Shown here: one piece after another, positions 26,784 through 35,816 of the stretch
Layout of the letters: the number at the start of each line of letters is the position of its first letter
How positions within the stretch are numbered: position 1 is the stretch's first letter
From: Oligoflexia bacterium
GTDB lineage: Bacteria > Bdellovibrionota_C > UBA2361 > JAFLCA01
Length of the DNA: 64,000 nucleotides
Assembly (NCBI GenBank): GCA_019694465.1
Contig: JAIBBV010000001.1
Location: 58,008-122,007, forward strand
Direction of reading: 5' to 3'
Notes under the pieces: generated by a model
The model's input: the letters and a program-made list of their open reading frames with translations, nothing else
What the model was told of the DNA's origin: nothing
Database searches by the model: none
Made by a program: the position numbers and the translations under genes

Positions 26784-28352
26784 ATGCTTTGGCGTATTTG
26801 CTTTTGCCTTTATCCAAGTTTGATCTGCCTGTACCCAATTTGGCGGCTTTACTTGGTAAATCAGGACCGCATGTCGCTTGCCGGGCTAGTTGTCTCGGCG
26901 GCAGCGCTGCTATTGGTTAGTCTGCTGTGCCAGGGCGTTGCACGTATAGCGTTTGGCGCTGGCTCAAGTGCAAGCCTAATAACAAGCTTTTTGTGGTTAG
27001 AGTTTTGGAGTTTCTCCCCCCTGACTCGCTATCTTTATCGCTCTAAATATCTAGCGGAGCTAGCCGCAGCTGAAGATTTGGTACTGATACTGTTTTTGAT
27101 TCTTTCCATAGCTGTAGCCAGCTTGTTGTGGCGCTTCCGCGGAGGACTGCTCGCTCCCCTCCAACAGTTTATGACACTAAGTGTCGTATGCTTGTATGCC
27201 TTTCTTCTGTTGGCTCCTCCTGGTTTGAGTGGACAGAATGCTAGCGATGGCGAAATTTCCTTCCCTGCCCTCTCACCGGTTATATTGAAAAAGACTAGTG
27301 AATCCCTGCCAGATATTTACCTAATTGTGCTTGATGCGTATGGGCGAAGTGATGAATTAAGGCGGGTGCTTGGTTACGATAATTCATCCTTTATCCAAGG
27401 ATTGCAGAGTAATGGCTTCACTGTCGCCGATCGATCTACGTCAAACTACGCGCAAACCTTGTTGTCGCTTTCCTCAATTCTCAACTTGGATTACCTAGAC
27501 GAGGTTCTTCGCAATGTGCCGCGAAAATCCAAAGGCAGAGCCCCGCTGCGTGCACTACTGCGAACAAACCGAGTGGTGTCAGCTTTGCAGGAGCTGGGCT
27601 ACAAGTTTGTATACTTCGGTTCGGGGTATGCTGGTACGGAGATGCCACAAGCCGATATCAGAGGTGGCCTTTGGTACGACCCAGGCGAGTTTGGCAATCT
27701 AGTCGTGAGTCAGTCCCCTATTCCAGCTCTAGCGCGACATTTTCCAAGTTCGCGTCTGCGCTATTGGCAATATGGACTGCACCGTAAGCGTTTGGCCACA
27801 GTGTTCCAGAATCTTTCTGAGCTAGCGCAGGTTGCTAAGCCGAAATTTGTGTTGGCGCACGTGCTAGCTCCACATCCCCCGTTTGTTTTTAGTGCAGCTG
27901 GACAGGATGTAAATGCAGATAGGATTTTTGGGTTTCATGATGGAAATCAATTTCGTGGTAGTCGCGAAGATTATCGTCTTGGATATATGGGGCAGGCGCA
28001 GTGGGTTGAAGCTCAGGTCCTGCAAGCCGTGCGCAATATAGCTGAGCACTCGCCAGATGCAATTATTATAGTGCAGGGTGACCACGGCTCAGGCCTGCGT
28101 TTAAATTGGCGTGATGGCGCTAAGAGCGATCTTCGTGAGCGCATGAGTATACTTAATGCATATAGACTACCGGACTCTATGCGTGCGCAGCTGTATGCAA
28201 CGATTACTCCGGTAAACTCATTTAGAATTATTTTGAACTCCATTTCCAACCTTAATCTTCCGCTTCTACCTGATAAAAGTTACTTTTCACTAATTGATCG
28301 TCCCTATGCTTTCGCTGATGTCACAAGCCAAGTGACAAAGCATCCGTCCTAA
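26784..28352 (+). CDS. Membrane-anchored sulfatase/phosphoethanolamine-transferase-like protein
   Basis: This 522-residue protein has four or five N-terminal membrane helices (to about residue 145) and a large external domain of the alkaline-phosphatase superfamily. Metal-site elements are visible: PDIYLIVLDAYGRSDE for the first metal ligand and nucleophile region, HVLAPHPPF in the middle, and IIVQGDHGSGL for the second metal site. Similar proteins hydrolyse or transfer sulfate or phospho-groups on envelope glycans. There is no canonical CXPXR sulfatase formylglycine motif, so transfer of a phosphoglycerol- or phosphoethanolamine-type group is as likely as sulfatase action. A second, distant relative is encoded 6 kb downstream. 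Confidence 0.8.
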   Translation: MLWRICFCLYPSLICLYPIWRLYLVNQDRMSLAGLVVSAAALLLVSLLCQGVARIAFGAGSSASLITSFLWLEFWSFSPLTRYLYRSKYLAELAAAEDLVLILFLILSIAVASLLWRFRGGLLAPLQQFMTLSVVCLYAFLLLAPPGLSGQNASDGEISFPALSPVILKKTSESLPDIYLIVLDAYGRSDELRRVLGYDNSSFIQGLQSNGFTVADRSTSNYAQTLLSLSSILNLDYLDEVLRNVPRKSKGRAPLRALLRTNRVVSALQELGYKFVYFGSGYAGTEMPQADIRGGLWYDPGEFGNLVVSQSPIPALARHFPSSRLRYWQYGLHRKRLATVFQNLSELAQVAKPKFVLAHVLAPHPPFVFSAAGQDVNADRIFGFHDGNQFRGSREDYRLGYMGQAQWVEAQVLQAVRNIAEHSPDAIIIVQGDHGSGLRLNWRDGAKSDLRERMSILNAYRLPDSMRAQLYATITPVNSFRIILNSISNLNLPLLPDKSYFSLIDRPYAFADVTSQVTKHPS

Positions 28353-28385
28353 AGCGAGTGCAGCTCACCATTCAGAATATATGGT

Positions 28386-28594
28386 CTCCGTGAGCTCTTT
28401 GTCCTCTGTGGTTTTTCATGTTCGAGCCAGGACATCGCTTACACATTTGTGCCAATACATCGCTTACAGGTCCAATCGCTTATTCCTTTAGAAATGATAG
28501 GAATACCAAACTGTAAACGATGATCTGTCGCAGATCTGTAAACGATGTATGTCGTGGTTCCTTGTTAACCACAGAGTTCGCAGAGAGCATGGAG
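28386..28594. repeat. Inverted-repeat element, likely IS remnant or MITE-like
   Basis: The outer arms (about 28386-28413 and 28565-28594) are imperfect inverted copies of a CTCCATG...CTCTGTGGTT type sequence. Inside lie two ACATCGCTTACA motifs (28432-28443, 28457-28468) facing two TGTAAACGATG motifs (28512-28522, 28536-28546). Motifs of this kind occur at the ends of IS481-like elements. There is no room for a transposase. Confidence 0.45.
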
Positions 28595-28638
28595 AAATTG
28601 AGAGCTTGGCGCATGCTCAAGCAAGCGTCACGCGGTGA

Positions 28639-30687
28639 TTAGTTGGGAGTACTATCTTCGCCATCGTCGCTAATCCCAAATTTTTGAAGGCGATAGCGGA
28701 AAGATCGGAAATTAATTCCAAGTAAGTCAGCTGCTTTTTTCTTGGCGCCTTTGGTTTTAATTAGTGCTGCTTCCAGGTATTTTCGTTCGATATTGGCAAG
28801 TATTGAATCAAGATTTGCTGGCAGGTCTATGCCTTCATCTACTATGATATGCGTCTCGGGCTTGCTGATCGCAGCGCTACTTTCACGGACAGTGTCGGGT
28901 AGGTGCTCTGGCAAAATCGCCTCGCCTCCCAATACCAGTGCGCGCTCCAAAATATTTTCTAGCTCACGTACATTTCCAGGATAAGAATAATCCAGTAGCA
29001 GTTTCATCGTTGCCGGCGGCACGATAGGAATCTTTCTGTCCTTCACCAGGGCGCGCAGAATTGAGTTTACTAACAGTGGCACATCTTCTTTACGTTCGCG
29101 CAGCGGTGGTAATTGAACATTAATTACATTTAGCCGGTAATAAAGGTCTTCGCGGAAGTTCCCTTGATCTATTTCGCGCCTCAAATTTCTGTTGGTGGCG
29201 GTTATAACGCGCACATTTACGGGTAAGTCACGATCGCCCCCGACTGGGCGCACCTTTTTCTCTTGCAAAGCTCGTAGCAACTTAGCTTGCATTTGGAGCG
29301 GTAGCTCACCTATCTCGTCAAGAAATAGGGTTCCATTGTCTGCTGTTCTAAATAAACCCGCTGCATCCTGATCGGCGCCAGTAAAGGAACCCTTTTTATG
29401 CCCGAACAGTTCACTTTCAATTAGATTCTCTGGGATAGCGCCGCAGTTTACAGGCACAAATGGGCCTTTTGAATGTGCGCTACCAAAGTGAATTGCCTTT
29501 GCCACTAGTTCTTTACCGGTACCAGATTCCCCGCTGATTAATACAGTCGCTTCGGAGGCTGCTATGCGGTCAATAAGTCCAAATACCTTTTGCATGACAG
29601 GGCTTTCGCCCACAAAATTACGTAGCTTGGACTGTGCTCGCGAACTATCGGGGTCTTTGGCTGCTAGTAGCTGAGCCAATCGCTCTTGAACGCGCAGCTG
29701 CTCTTCGATTGTGCGTAGATCAGTGACATCCTGAAAGATTAGCATCGCTCCGGTGTTTAGTCCCACATCGTCGAACAGAGGAGTGCTTAAAAAGCGTAGC
29801 TTTACGGGTCGCTCTGTCCCGGGCGGCGTGAATTCAATATCTTTGGCTGCTATCGGTTCCGAGTAGCTAAGCTTGGTAGTCTTCAACTCGCGATGCTCTG
29901 GGCCGAGTACGTCGTTAAGTGTTTTGCCTGTCAAATCCCCATTGCCCAATCTTAGCAGCTCGCGAGCAGCTTGATTTACTAGTGTGATGGCGCCATCTAC
30001 TGACAACATCACAACGCCGTCTTGCAGACCGTTCATGAGAGCGCGCTGCTCTAAGTCTCGCTTTTGCAGGTCGCGTTTGGATTGTTCTGCTAAGGCATAG
30101 GTGGAAACAACCTGGCGCTTCAGAAAGCTCGTGGCAATAGCGATTAGCACCATTCCTGAGAAGAGTCCTAGTAACTGTAATCCCATGCCGCCAGAAGGGC
30201 TAGTAATTGGAATGCTTGGATCGCCAGGTGGAATAATTCCGCGCAAGAGACTTAGCGCAACAGCTGAGTATAGCGCTGTGGCGATACCAGAAAACGTAAG
30301 TGCTGCTCGTCGACTCATGAGCAGAGCCACAGCCATGACTAGTGGCAGATATAGAAAAAGGAATGGGCTGACAGGCCCGCCAGTCGCATAAATTAGTAGC
30401 GTAATTAGCAACAGGTCGGCGCTAATCTGAACGGCAGTGAAAAGTCTCGTCGGCGCATGAGCCCTTAGCCACCAAGCGCTAAGAGCTGAAAATAGGAAAA
30501 AGCCAGCCATTGCCCAAGACACGCCCACGAGCAAAGTTGAAGAGCTGTCGGTAGCAAATGTTGATTGTATGCTTGCACCAAGTAGTACAAGTGACAGCAC
30601 ACACAGGCGCCCAGCAACTAGCCAGCGGATGTCTACTTCGCCGTAGCGATTGACTTCCTGACTGTTGCGCGGCGGTGCGTCTTGCAT
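28639..30687 (-). CDS. PilS-sensor/PilR-output fusion: membrane PAS sigma-54 activator
   Basis: This 682-residue protein begins with about six membrane helices (residues 24-180) arranged like the PilS sensor of type IV pilus systems, followed by a PAS domain (about 210-330). It then runs straight into an AAA+ sigma-54 activator domain: Walker A GESGTGKE near 385, the sigma-54 contact loop GSFTGA near 432, and a Fis-type helix-turn-helix at the C-terminus ([20 protein letters not shown]). The histidine kinase and receiver domains of a normal PilS-PilR pair are absent, so it acts without phosphorelay and must bind DNA from the membrane. AAGGA precedes the ATG. It follows pilC by nine bases. The pilin sigma-54 promoter nearby is its likely target. 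Confidence 0.92.
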   Translation of the reverse strand: MQDAPPRNSQEVNRYGEVDIRWLVAGRLCVLSLVLLGASIQSTFATDSSSTLLVGVSWAMAGFFLFSALSAWWLRAHAPTRLFTAVQISADLLLITLLIYATGGPVSPFLFLYLPLVMAVALLMSRRAALTFSGIATALYSAVALSLLRGIIPPGDPSIPITSPSGGMGLQLLGLFSGMVLIAIATSFLKRQVVSTYALAEQSKRDLQKRDLEQRALMNGLQDGVVMLSVDGAITLVNQAARELLRLGNGDLTGKTLNDVLGPEHRELKTTKLSYSEPIAAKDIEFTPPGTERPVKLRFLSTPLFDDVGLNTGAMLIFQDVTDLRTIEEQLRVQERLAQLLAAKDPDSSRAQSKLRNFVGESPVMQKVFGLIDRIAASEATVLISGESGTGKELVAKAIHFGSAHSKGPFVPVNCGAIPENLIESELFGHKKGSFTGADQDAAGLFRTADNGTLFLDEIGELPLQMQAKLLRALQEKKVRPVGGDRDLPVNVRVITATNRNLRREIDQGNFREDLYYRLNVINVQLPPLRERKEDVPLLVNSILRALVKDRKIPIVPPATMKLLLDYSYPGNVRELENILERALVLGGEAILPEHLPDTVRESSAAISKPETHIIVDEGIDLPANLDSILANIERKYLEAALIKTKGAKKKAADLLGINFRSFRYRLQKFGISDDGEDSTPN

Positions 30688-30696
30688 TGGTTTTCC

Positions 30697-31920
30697 TTAG
30701 TGTCCAACGACCGAGCCCATCTTGAAGATTGGTAGGTACATGGCGACAACTAAACCGCCGATGATCACGCCCAGTACCAAAATCATGAGAGGTTCAATCA
30801 GTTGCTTCATTGCCGTCACGGCATTGTCAACTTCGTCTTCATAGAAATCAGCTATTTTCTGCAACATGGCGTCGAGAGCGCCTGTAGATTCACCGACGGC
30901 AATCATACGTACCACCATTGATGGAAATACGGTCGAGCTGGAAAGAGGCTCCACCATAGGCTTACCTTCGGAGATGCTGACACGAGCTCTAAGCACGTCT
31001 CTTTCTACAACTTTGTTGCCTGCTGTTCTGGCGCAAATGTTAAGCGCTTCTAGAATTGGAACACCTGAACTCAGCATGGTGCCTAGTGTACGGGTGAAGC
31101 GAGCAACCGCAACTTTGCGAATAATGTCGCCAAAAACGGGCATTTTTAAGGCGATTGGATGAATGACTTCTTTTCCGCGCTCAGTTTTTATGAAGCGCAC
31201 AAACAACACCAAGGTTGAGATCATGCCACCAAATATTAGGTACCACCATTTGACTGCGAAATTTGATAGATCAATTACGATTTGTGTTGGGAGTGGTAGT
31301 GCTGATCCGAAATCTGCAAACAATTCAGCAAAAGTTGGGATGACGAAAATTAAAAGAACAGCTGTGACGATGATGGCTGCCGAGATAACAACGGCTGGAT
31401 AGATCATCGCAGTTTTTACTTCGCGCTTTAGTTTCATGGCTTTTTCCATGTGTACTGAAAGTCGCTCGAGAATTACATCTAGAATACCACCATTCTCACC
31501 AGCTGCGACCATGTTTACATACAGGTCGTCGAAGGCTTTGGGGTGCTTTGACAATGCGTCTGCCAAGGTTCCACCAGTTTCTACAGATTCCTTCACCGCC
31601 AGCAGCATTTTTTTGAAAGCCTTATTGTCATGTTGGCGACCAAGAATTTCTAATGCCTGCACCAGGGGTAAGCCAGCATCAATCATCGTCGCGAACTGAC
31701 GGGTAAAAATGACCACGTCTTTGCTGCGAACCTTTGGCCCAAAGCCGGGGATCTTGATCTCCATTTCGAGACCTTTTCCCTTTTCACGAATTTTGCTTGC
31801 GTTCGGGGTAATGCGTTGAGCTTTTAGGACATTAAAGACAGCCTGCATGTCTTTGGCGTCTATTTCGCCATTCACTTTTTTTCCAGCAGCGTTCTTACCT
31901 TCCCAAACAAATACTGGCAT
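30697..31920 (-). CDS. pilC: Type IV pilus inner-membrane platform protein PilC (GspF family)
   Basis: This 407-residue platform protein has two GspF cytoplasmic domains (around residues 70-195 and 275-395), each followed by hydrophobic segments, giving three membrane helices near 170-195, 220-245 and 377-400. The N-terminus FVWEGKNAAGKKVNGEIDA and the segments RQFATMIDAGLPLVQAL and RTLGTMLSSGVPILEAL are typical. It anchors the assembly ATPase PilB and helps insert pilin into the fibre. A GGAGGG ribosome site precedes the ATG. The order is pilB, pilC, sigma-54 activator, all in one direction. Confidence 0.95.
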   Translation of the reverse strand: MPVFVWEGKNAAGKKVNGEIDAKDMQAVFNVLKAQRITPNASKIREKGKGLEMEIKIPGFGPKVRSKDVVIFTRQFATMIDAGLPLVQALEILGRQHDNKAFKKMLLAVKESVETGGTLADALSKHPKAFDDLYVNMVAAGENGGILDVILERLSVHMEKAMKLKREVKTAMIYPAVVISAAIIVTAVLLIFVIPTFAELFADFGSALPLPTQIVIDLSNFAVKWWYLIFGGMISTLVLFVRFIKTERGKEVIHPIALKMPVFGDIIRKVAVARFTRTLGTMLSSGVPILEALNICARTAGNKVVERDVLRARVSISEGKPMVEPLSSSTVFPSMVVRMIAVGESTGALDAMLQKIADFYEDEVDNAVTAMKQLIEPLMILVLGVIIGGLVVAMYLPIFKMGSVVGH

Positions 31921-32005
31921 GACATGCCCTCCTATTCTTTCCGGCGCCCTCTAACTCAACTTTGGTATATCGGAGTTTGCTGCGTATCGTTGCTGTAGTG
32001 CCAAC

Positions 32006-33700
32006 TTAGTCGCCTGCCGTTACGCGCAATACTTCCTCTACCGTTGTCGTTCCTTCCTTGAGACGCATTAAGCCTGACTGTCTTAGGCTCAGCATCCCAA
32101 GGCGCATAGCCTCACGTTTAATTTCAGTAGAGGATGCTCCGTTTAGTACGAACTCGCGCACTTCTTCGCGCATTGGCATCACTTCATATAGCGCGATTCG
32201 GCCTTTGTAGCCTGTCCCAGCGCATTTCTCGCAGCCTTTTCCTTGTTTAACCTTGACCTGGCGCGCTTCCGCCGCGGGGATACCTATGTTAACCAATATT
32301 TCTGGGCTGACCTGGACTTCTTCGGCACATTGGCTACACACACGGCGAGCAAGGCGTTGTGCCAAAATCAGATTTATGGAGGATGCTACCAGGAACGGTT
32401 CTACGCCCATGTTTAGCAATCGATTGATCGTGGATGGTGCGTCATTTGTATGTAGAGTTGAAAGCACCAAGTGGCCTGTCAGTGAAGCTTTGATTGCAAT
32501 TTCAGCTGTCTCGTAGTCTCGAATTTCGCCGACCATGATTACATCTGGGTCTTGACGCAAAAAGGCACGTAGAGCAGAGGCAAAGTTGAATCCAATATCA
32601 TCATGCATTTGAGCTTGGTTGATACCGGTCAGATTGAACTCAACCGGATCTTCGGCAGTACTAATGTTAGTTGTTATTTTATTTAGCTCTGCCAGAGCTG
32701 AGTACAGCGTAGTGGTTTTACCAGAGCCGGTTGGGCCAGTGACCAGCACCATTCCGTGCGGCTTGGATATGGCATCCTTAAAGTCGGCTAACTGTCCAGT
32801 TTCAAAGCCTAAGCGCGTCATATCTAACTGTAGATTGGATTTGTCCAACAGACGCAGAACTACTTTTTCGCCAAATAGTGTGGGCAGGACGTTGACACGG
32901 AAGTCCATCTCGCGACCGTTACCAAGCTTTAGCTTGATGCGCCCATCCTGAGGCAGACGTCGCTCAGCGATATCAAGATCGGCCATGATTTTGACGCGGG
33001 AAATAATGGCATTCTTTAGCTTAGTAGGCGGCTTCATTATTTCATACAGCACGCCGTCTATGCGGAAACGTACGCGGAATACCTTTTCGTATGGCTCAAT
33101 ATGAATATCTGATGCGCCCTTTTTGATAGCATCGGTCAATACAGCATTTACCAACTTTACAACCGGAGCATCCTCGGTTGCTTTTTCGAGCTCTACAACG
33201 TCGACATTGTCGTCAATTTCAACGACTTCGACATCCTCATCGTTGAAGTCTTCCATGATGTTTTCATAGGAGACTTGGTTCTCGTAGAATTTTTCTTGGC
33301 TAGCTTTTATCTCAGTCTCTGTTGCAACTACCACCTGTACATCGAGACCAGTAATGAACTTAATGTCGTTCAACGCGATCATGTTTGATGGATCGACCAT
33401 GGCGACAGTAAGCGTGTTCTCCTTTTTAACTAGCGGGAGGACACCATGCTTAGTAGCCAGGTTATGAGGAATAAGTTGCAGAACAGTGTCTTCAATAGTG
33501 TAGTCCAGGAGCTGTACGATTTGGACTCCGTACTGCTGACTGATCACTTGAACCAGATCTGGCTCTGATATGAATCCGAGTTTGACTAAGTGTGTTCCTA
33601 AAAAGCCGCCGTTGGCACGCTGCGCCTCAACCGCCTGAGACAGTTGATCTGGGCCAAGCAGCCCAGTCTTGACGAGTAGATCGCCGACGCGAGACGACAT
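32006..33700 (-). CDS. pilB: Type IV pilus assembly ATPase PilB (GspE family)
   Basis: This 564-residue hexameric ATPase powers pilus extension. The N-terminal MshEN region (about 1-60: RVGDLLVKTGLL, GFLGTHLVKLGFI) is a type known to bind cyclic-di-GMP. A linker rich in Asp, Glu and Val follows (about 140-180). The ATPase core has Walker A GPTGSGKTT near 320, the Asp box SAEDPVEF, Walker B DVIMVGEIRD and the His box LSTLHTNDA. A tetracysteine zinc site (CSQC and CEKC) lies near 460-505. No pilT retraction ATPase is in the window. It begins the pilB-pilC-activator operon, 85 bases before pilC. Confidence 0.96.
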   Translation of the reverse strand: MSSRVGDLLVKTGLLGPDQLSQAVEAQRANGGFLGTHLVKLGFISEPDLVQVISQQYGVQIVQLLDYTIEDTVLQLIPHNLATKHGVLPLVKKENTLTVAMVDPSNMIALNDIKFITGLDVQVVVATETEIKASQEKFYENQVSYENIMEDFNDEDVEVVEIDDNVDVVELEKATEDAPVVKLVNAVLTDAIKKGASDIHIEPYEKVFRVRFRIDGVLYEIMKPPTKLKNAIISRVKIMADLDIAERRLPQDGRIKLKLGNGREMDFRVNVLPTLFGEKVVLRLLDKSNLQLDMTRLGFETGQLADFKDAISKPHGMVLVTGPTGSGKTTTLYSALAELNKITTNISTAEDPVEFNLTGINQAQMHDDIGFNFASALRAFLRQDPDVIMVGEIRDYETAEIAIKASLTGHLVLSTLHTNDAPSTINRLLNMGVEPFLVASSINLILAQRLARRVCSQCAEEVQVSPEILVNIGIPAAEARQVKVKQGKGCEKCAGTGYKGRIALYEVMPMREEVREFVLNGASSTEIKREAMRLGMLSLRQSGLMRLKEGTTTVEEVLRVTAGD

Positions 33701-34007
33701 GAGTTAGGTCCTTCTGCGAGTTTTTAAAGTGGTGCTGGAGCTGTAGGCCTTGGCTACGTGAAGTCACAAGCCATTCCTGGGCCCCAGTGTCAAAATTCGC
33801 TTCCTGTGACAATATTCGACCTACGCAGCTAAGAACTTGAAATGCTTGTGAGTCTTCCAGTAGGTCAGTTAACTACCTGAAACCTCTTGTAAAGTATGTA
33901 GGCATTTCCGATGCTTCTTTTCAGTTTCTTGCGGGAGCAAGTTCCATGTAACTAAAAAGGGTGGCAGCGAGGCTTGTTCTCAAGAGATCCAAAGGTGTGC
34001 CACAATT
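33701..34007. other. Divergent promoter region, no specific site recognised
   Basis: These 307 bases separate pilB from a divergent sulfatase-like gene and must hold both promoters. I looked for a sigma-54 site for pilB and found none with correct spacing. No RNA gene or repeat is evident. Confidence 0.5.
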
Positions 34008-35816
34008 ATGACCTTTTGCATGAACAGACAGCAGCCTATCCCTACTTACGGCTCTATGGGCACTAGAAAATCAGTAGCGCCGTCGTTCGTCCTGCTAATG
34101 CAGGTGCTAGTTTTGGTGCCGGCCCAAGTCTTCCTAAGCAATGGCGGTGAGTTTAGTCACGGCTATTTAAATATTTTGGGTTCTGTTGCTTGGACAGTCT
34201 GGGCCTGTTTGACACTCGTAGTTTTTATCGCGGCACTTCTCCCGCTACGTCTTCAGATTGTCCTCCACACATTGCTAATGAGCACAGTACTTGGTGTTTA
34301 TGTGCAAAGTCAGGTGCTGGTCTGGGATTACGGTCAGTTCGATGGAACGCCGATTGCTTGGTCTGACTTTTGCAGCCGCGGCGCTCTGGACATACTTGTC
34401 TGGGCCGGGATTTTCGTATTGCTGCTGTGTTTCCGTGCCTGGTGCGCTACAAATTCCAGTCGAATTTTAACCCTTGTTGTTGCGCTTCACTGCGTAGCTA
34501 TTCTCCCTGTGCTTAAATCGAATTATGCGCTGCTCCTTAGGGAGTCACCTTCAGTGAAGTTGCAAGCGATAACGGATTTTTCACCTCAAAAAAATGTTGT
34601 GTTGGTAGTCCTGGATGCTATGCAAGGCCCTGCCTTTCAGAAGCTCTTGGACCAAGAGCCTAGTTTACAAGATAGTTTTAAGGACTTTATTTTCTTTCGT
34701 AATGTAACTTCATCCTTTCCTAGCACATTACCTAGTGTGCCATCTTTTTTGACTGGCCAGGCCTATGATGGAAAAAAGCCGCTGCGTAGGTACTTCGAGG
34801 AGGACGTGCGCGAAACGTCATTGCCTACCCAACTAGAGAAAAATGGAGTGAAGGCACGCATAGCCACCATTCCTGGCTTTTGTCCTTATTTTGCGTCAGG
34901 CGTATGTGGCGAGACCAGGCGCTACCCCTTGCTTGGTAGACCAGATGGAGCGGAACGTGAGTTTCTTGAGCTCATAGACTACACTTTATTTAGAATTAGC
35001 CCGCAGTTCATAAAGCAACAAGTTTATCATGATGAAGCTTGGCTTTTGCAGCGACTTGATCGGCAGAGCCGTAGCATGGCGCGTACTGTTGATGATGGCG
35101 TCGCTTTTGCAAAAGAGTTCGTGGCCCAAGCCAGCGCGAACAGCCCGACGCCAACATTTAAGATGCTGCATTTTCTATTCCCCCACCCACCTATACGGCT
35201 TGATGCTGAATGCAATCTCTTGCCCCGTAACGAAAAGCTTCGCCCTGAAACATATTTGCGTCAGGCTCGTTGTGGCCTGAAGGTGGCACTCGATATCGTA
35301 GAAACTTTGAGACGCTTAGAAATCTATGAGCAGAGCACGATAATTATTGCGGCTGACCATGGCACGCGACTAGATTTTGGCACGAACACAGCCGAGCTTC
35401 TAAAATCGCGCAAGTTGACTCAGATCTCACGTGCTTTGCCGCTGTTGCTAATTAAACCTGCCGGGCATCAGGGCAAATTGAGTGTGAATGAGGCAGCAGT
35501 AGAGTTAGCTGATTTGCCGCGCACTGTGGCCGACGCTTTCCAACTACCAATAAGCTTTCCTGGCGAGAATGTCTTTAGTGTCAGACCGGATGCGTCACGG
35601 CAGCGGGTATTTCGAGATTTTTCATTTCGTTGGGCAAAATGGGATGAGGTTGGTGAAAGTGATGAGTTCTCATCCGTGCCTACTTACATTATCGACGGAA
35701 ATGCTTGTGATGCTGGTGCTTGGCGGCGCGCTCCCTGGCGGAGCTATGTTTTAGATTTAACAGTTTTGCTCTGTAGTATTTTATCCGGTCGGGTAACCGA
35801 GAAGCTAATTGAGTAA
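34008..35816 (+). CDS. Membrane-anchored sulfatase-like hydrolase/transferase
   Basis: This 602-residue protein has an N-terminal membrane part of about five helices (to residue 180) and an external alkaline-phosphatase-superfamily domain. Key segments are KNVVLVVLDAMQG for the first metal site, a substrate-loop-like SSFPSTLPSVPSFLTG, LFPHPPIRLD in the middle, and IIIAADHGTRLDF for the second metal site. It resembles the protein encoded at 26784-28352 in layout but not closely in sequence. It probably modifies an envelope glycan or lipid. The last 73 bases overlap the convergent ELWxxDGT gene. A second in-frame ATG at 34020 is an equally possible start. Confidence 0.8.
   Translation: MTFCMNRQQPIPTYGSMGTRKSVAPSFVLLMQVLVLVPAQVFLSNGGEFSHGYLNILGSVAWTVWACLTLVVFIAALLPLRLQIVLHTLLMSTVLGVYVQSQVLVWDYGQFDGTPIAWSDFCSRGALDILVWAGIFVLLLCFRAWCATNSSRILTLVVALHCVAILPVLKSNYALLLRESPSVKLQAITDFSPQKNVVLVVLDAMQGPAFQKLLDQEPSLQDSFKDFIFFRNVTSSFPSTLPSVPSFLTGQAYDGKKPLRRYFEEDVRETSLPTQLEKNGVKARIATIPGFCPYFASGVCGETRRYPLLGRPDGAEREFLELIDYTLFRISPQFIKQQVYHDEAWLLQRLDRQSRSMARTVDDGVAFAKEFVAQASANSPTPTFKMLHFLFPHPPIRLDAECNLLPRNEKLRPETYLRQARCGLKVALDIVETLRRLEIYEQSTIIIAADHGTRLDFGTNTAELLKSRKLTQISRALPLLLIKPAGHQGKLSVNEAAVELADLPRTVADAFQLPISFPGENVFSVRPDASRQRVFRDFSFRWAKWDEVGESDEFSSVPTYIIDGNACDAGAWRRAPWRSYVLDLTVLLCSILSGRVTEKLIE

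Noticed and set aside
33701..34007. Sigma-54 promoter for pilB
   Set aside because: TGGCAG...CTTG and GCAAG...CATG candidates have incorrect spacing between the -24 and -12 elements.
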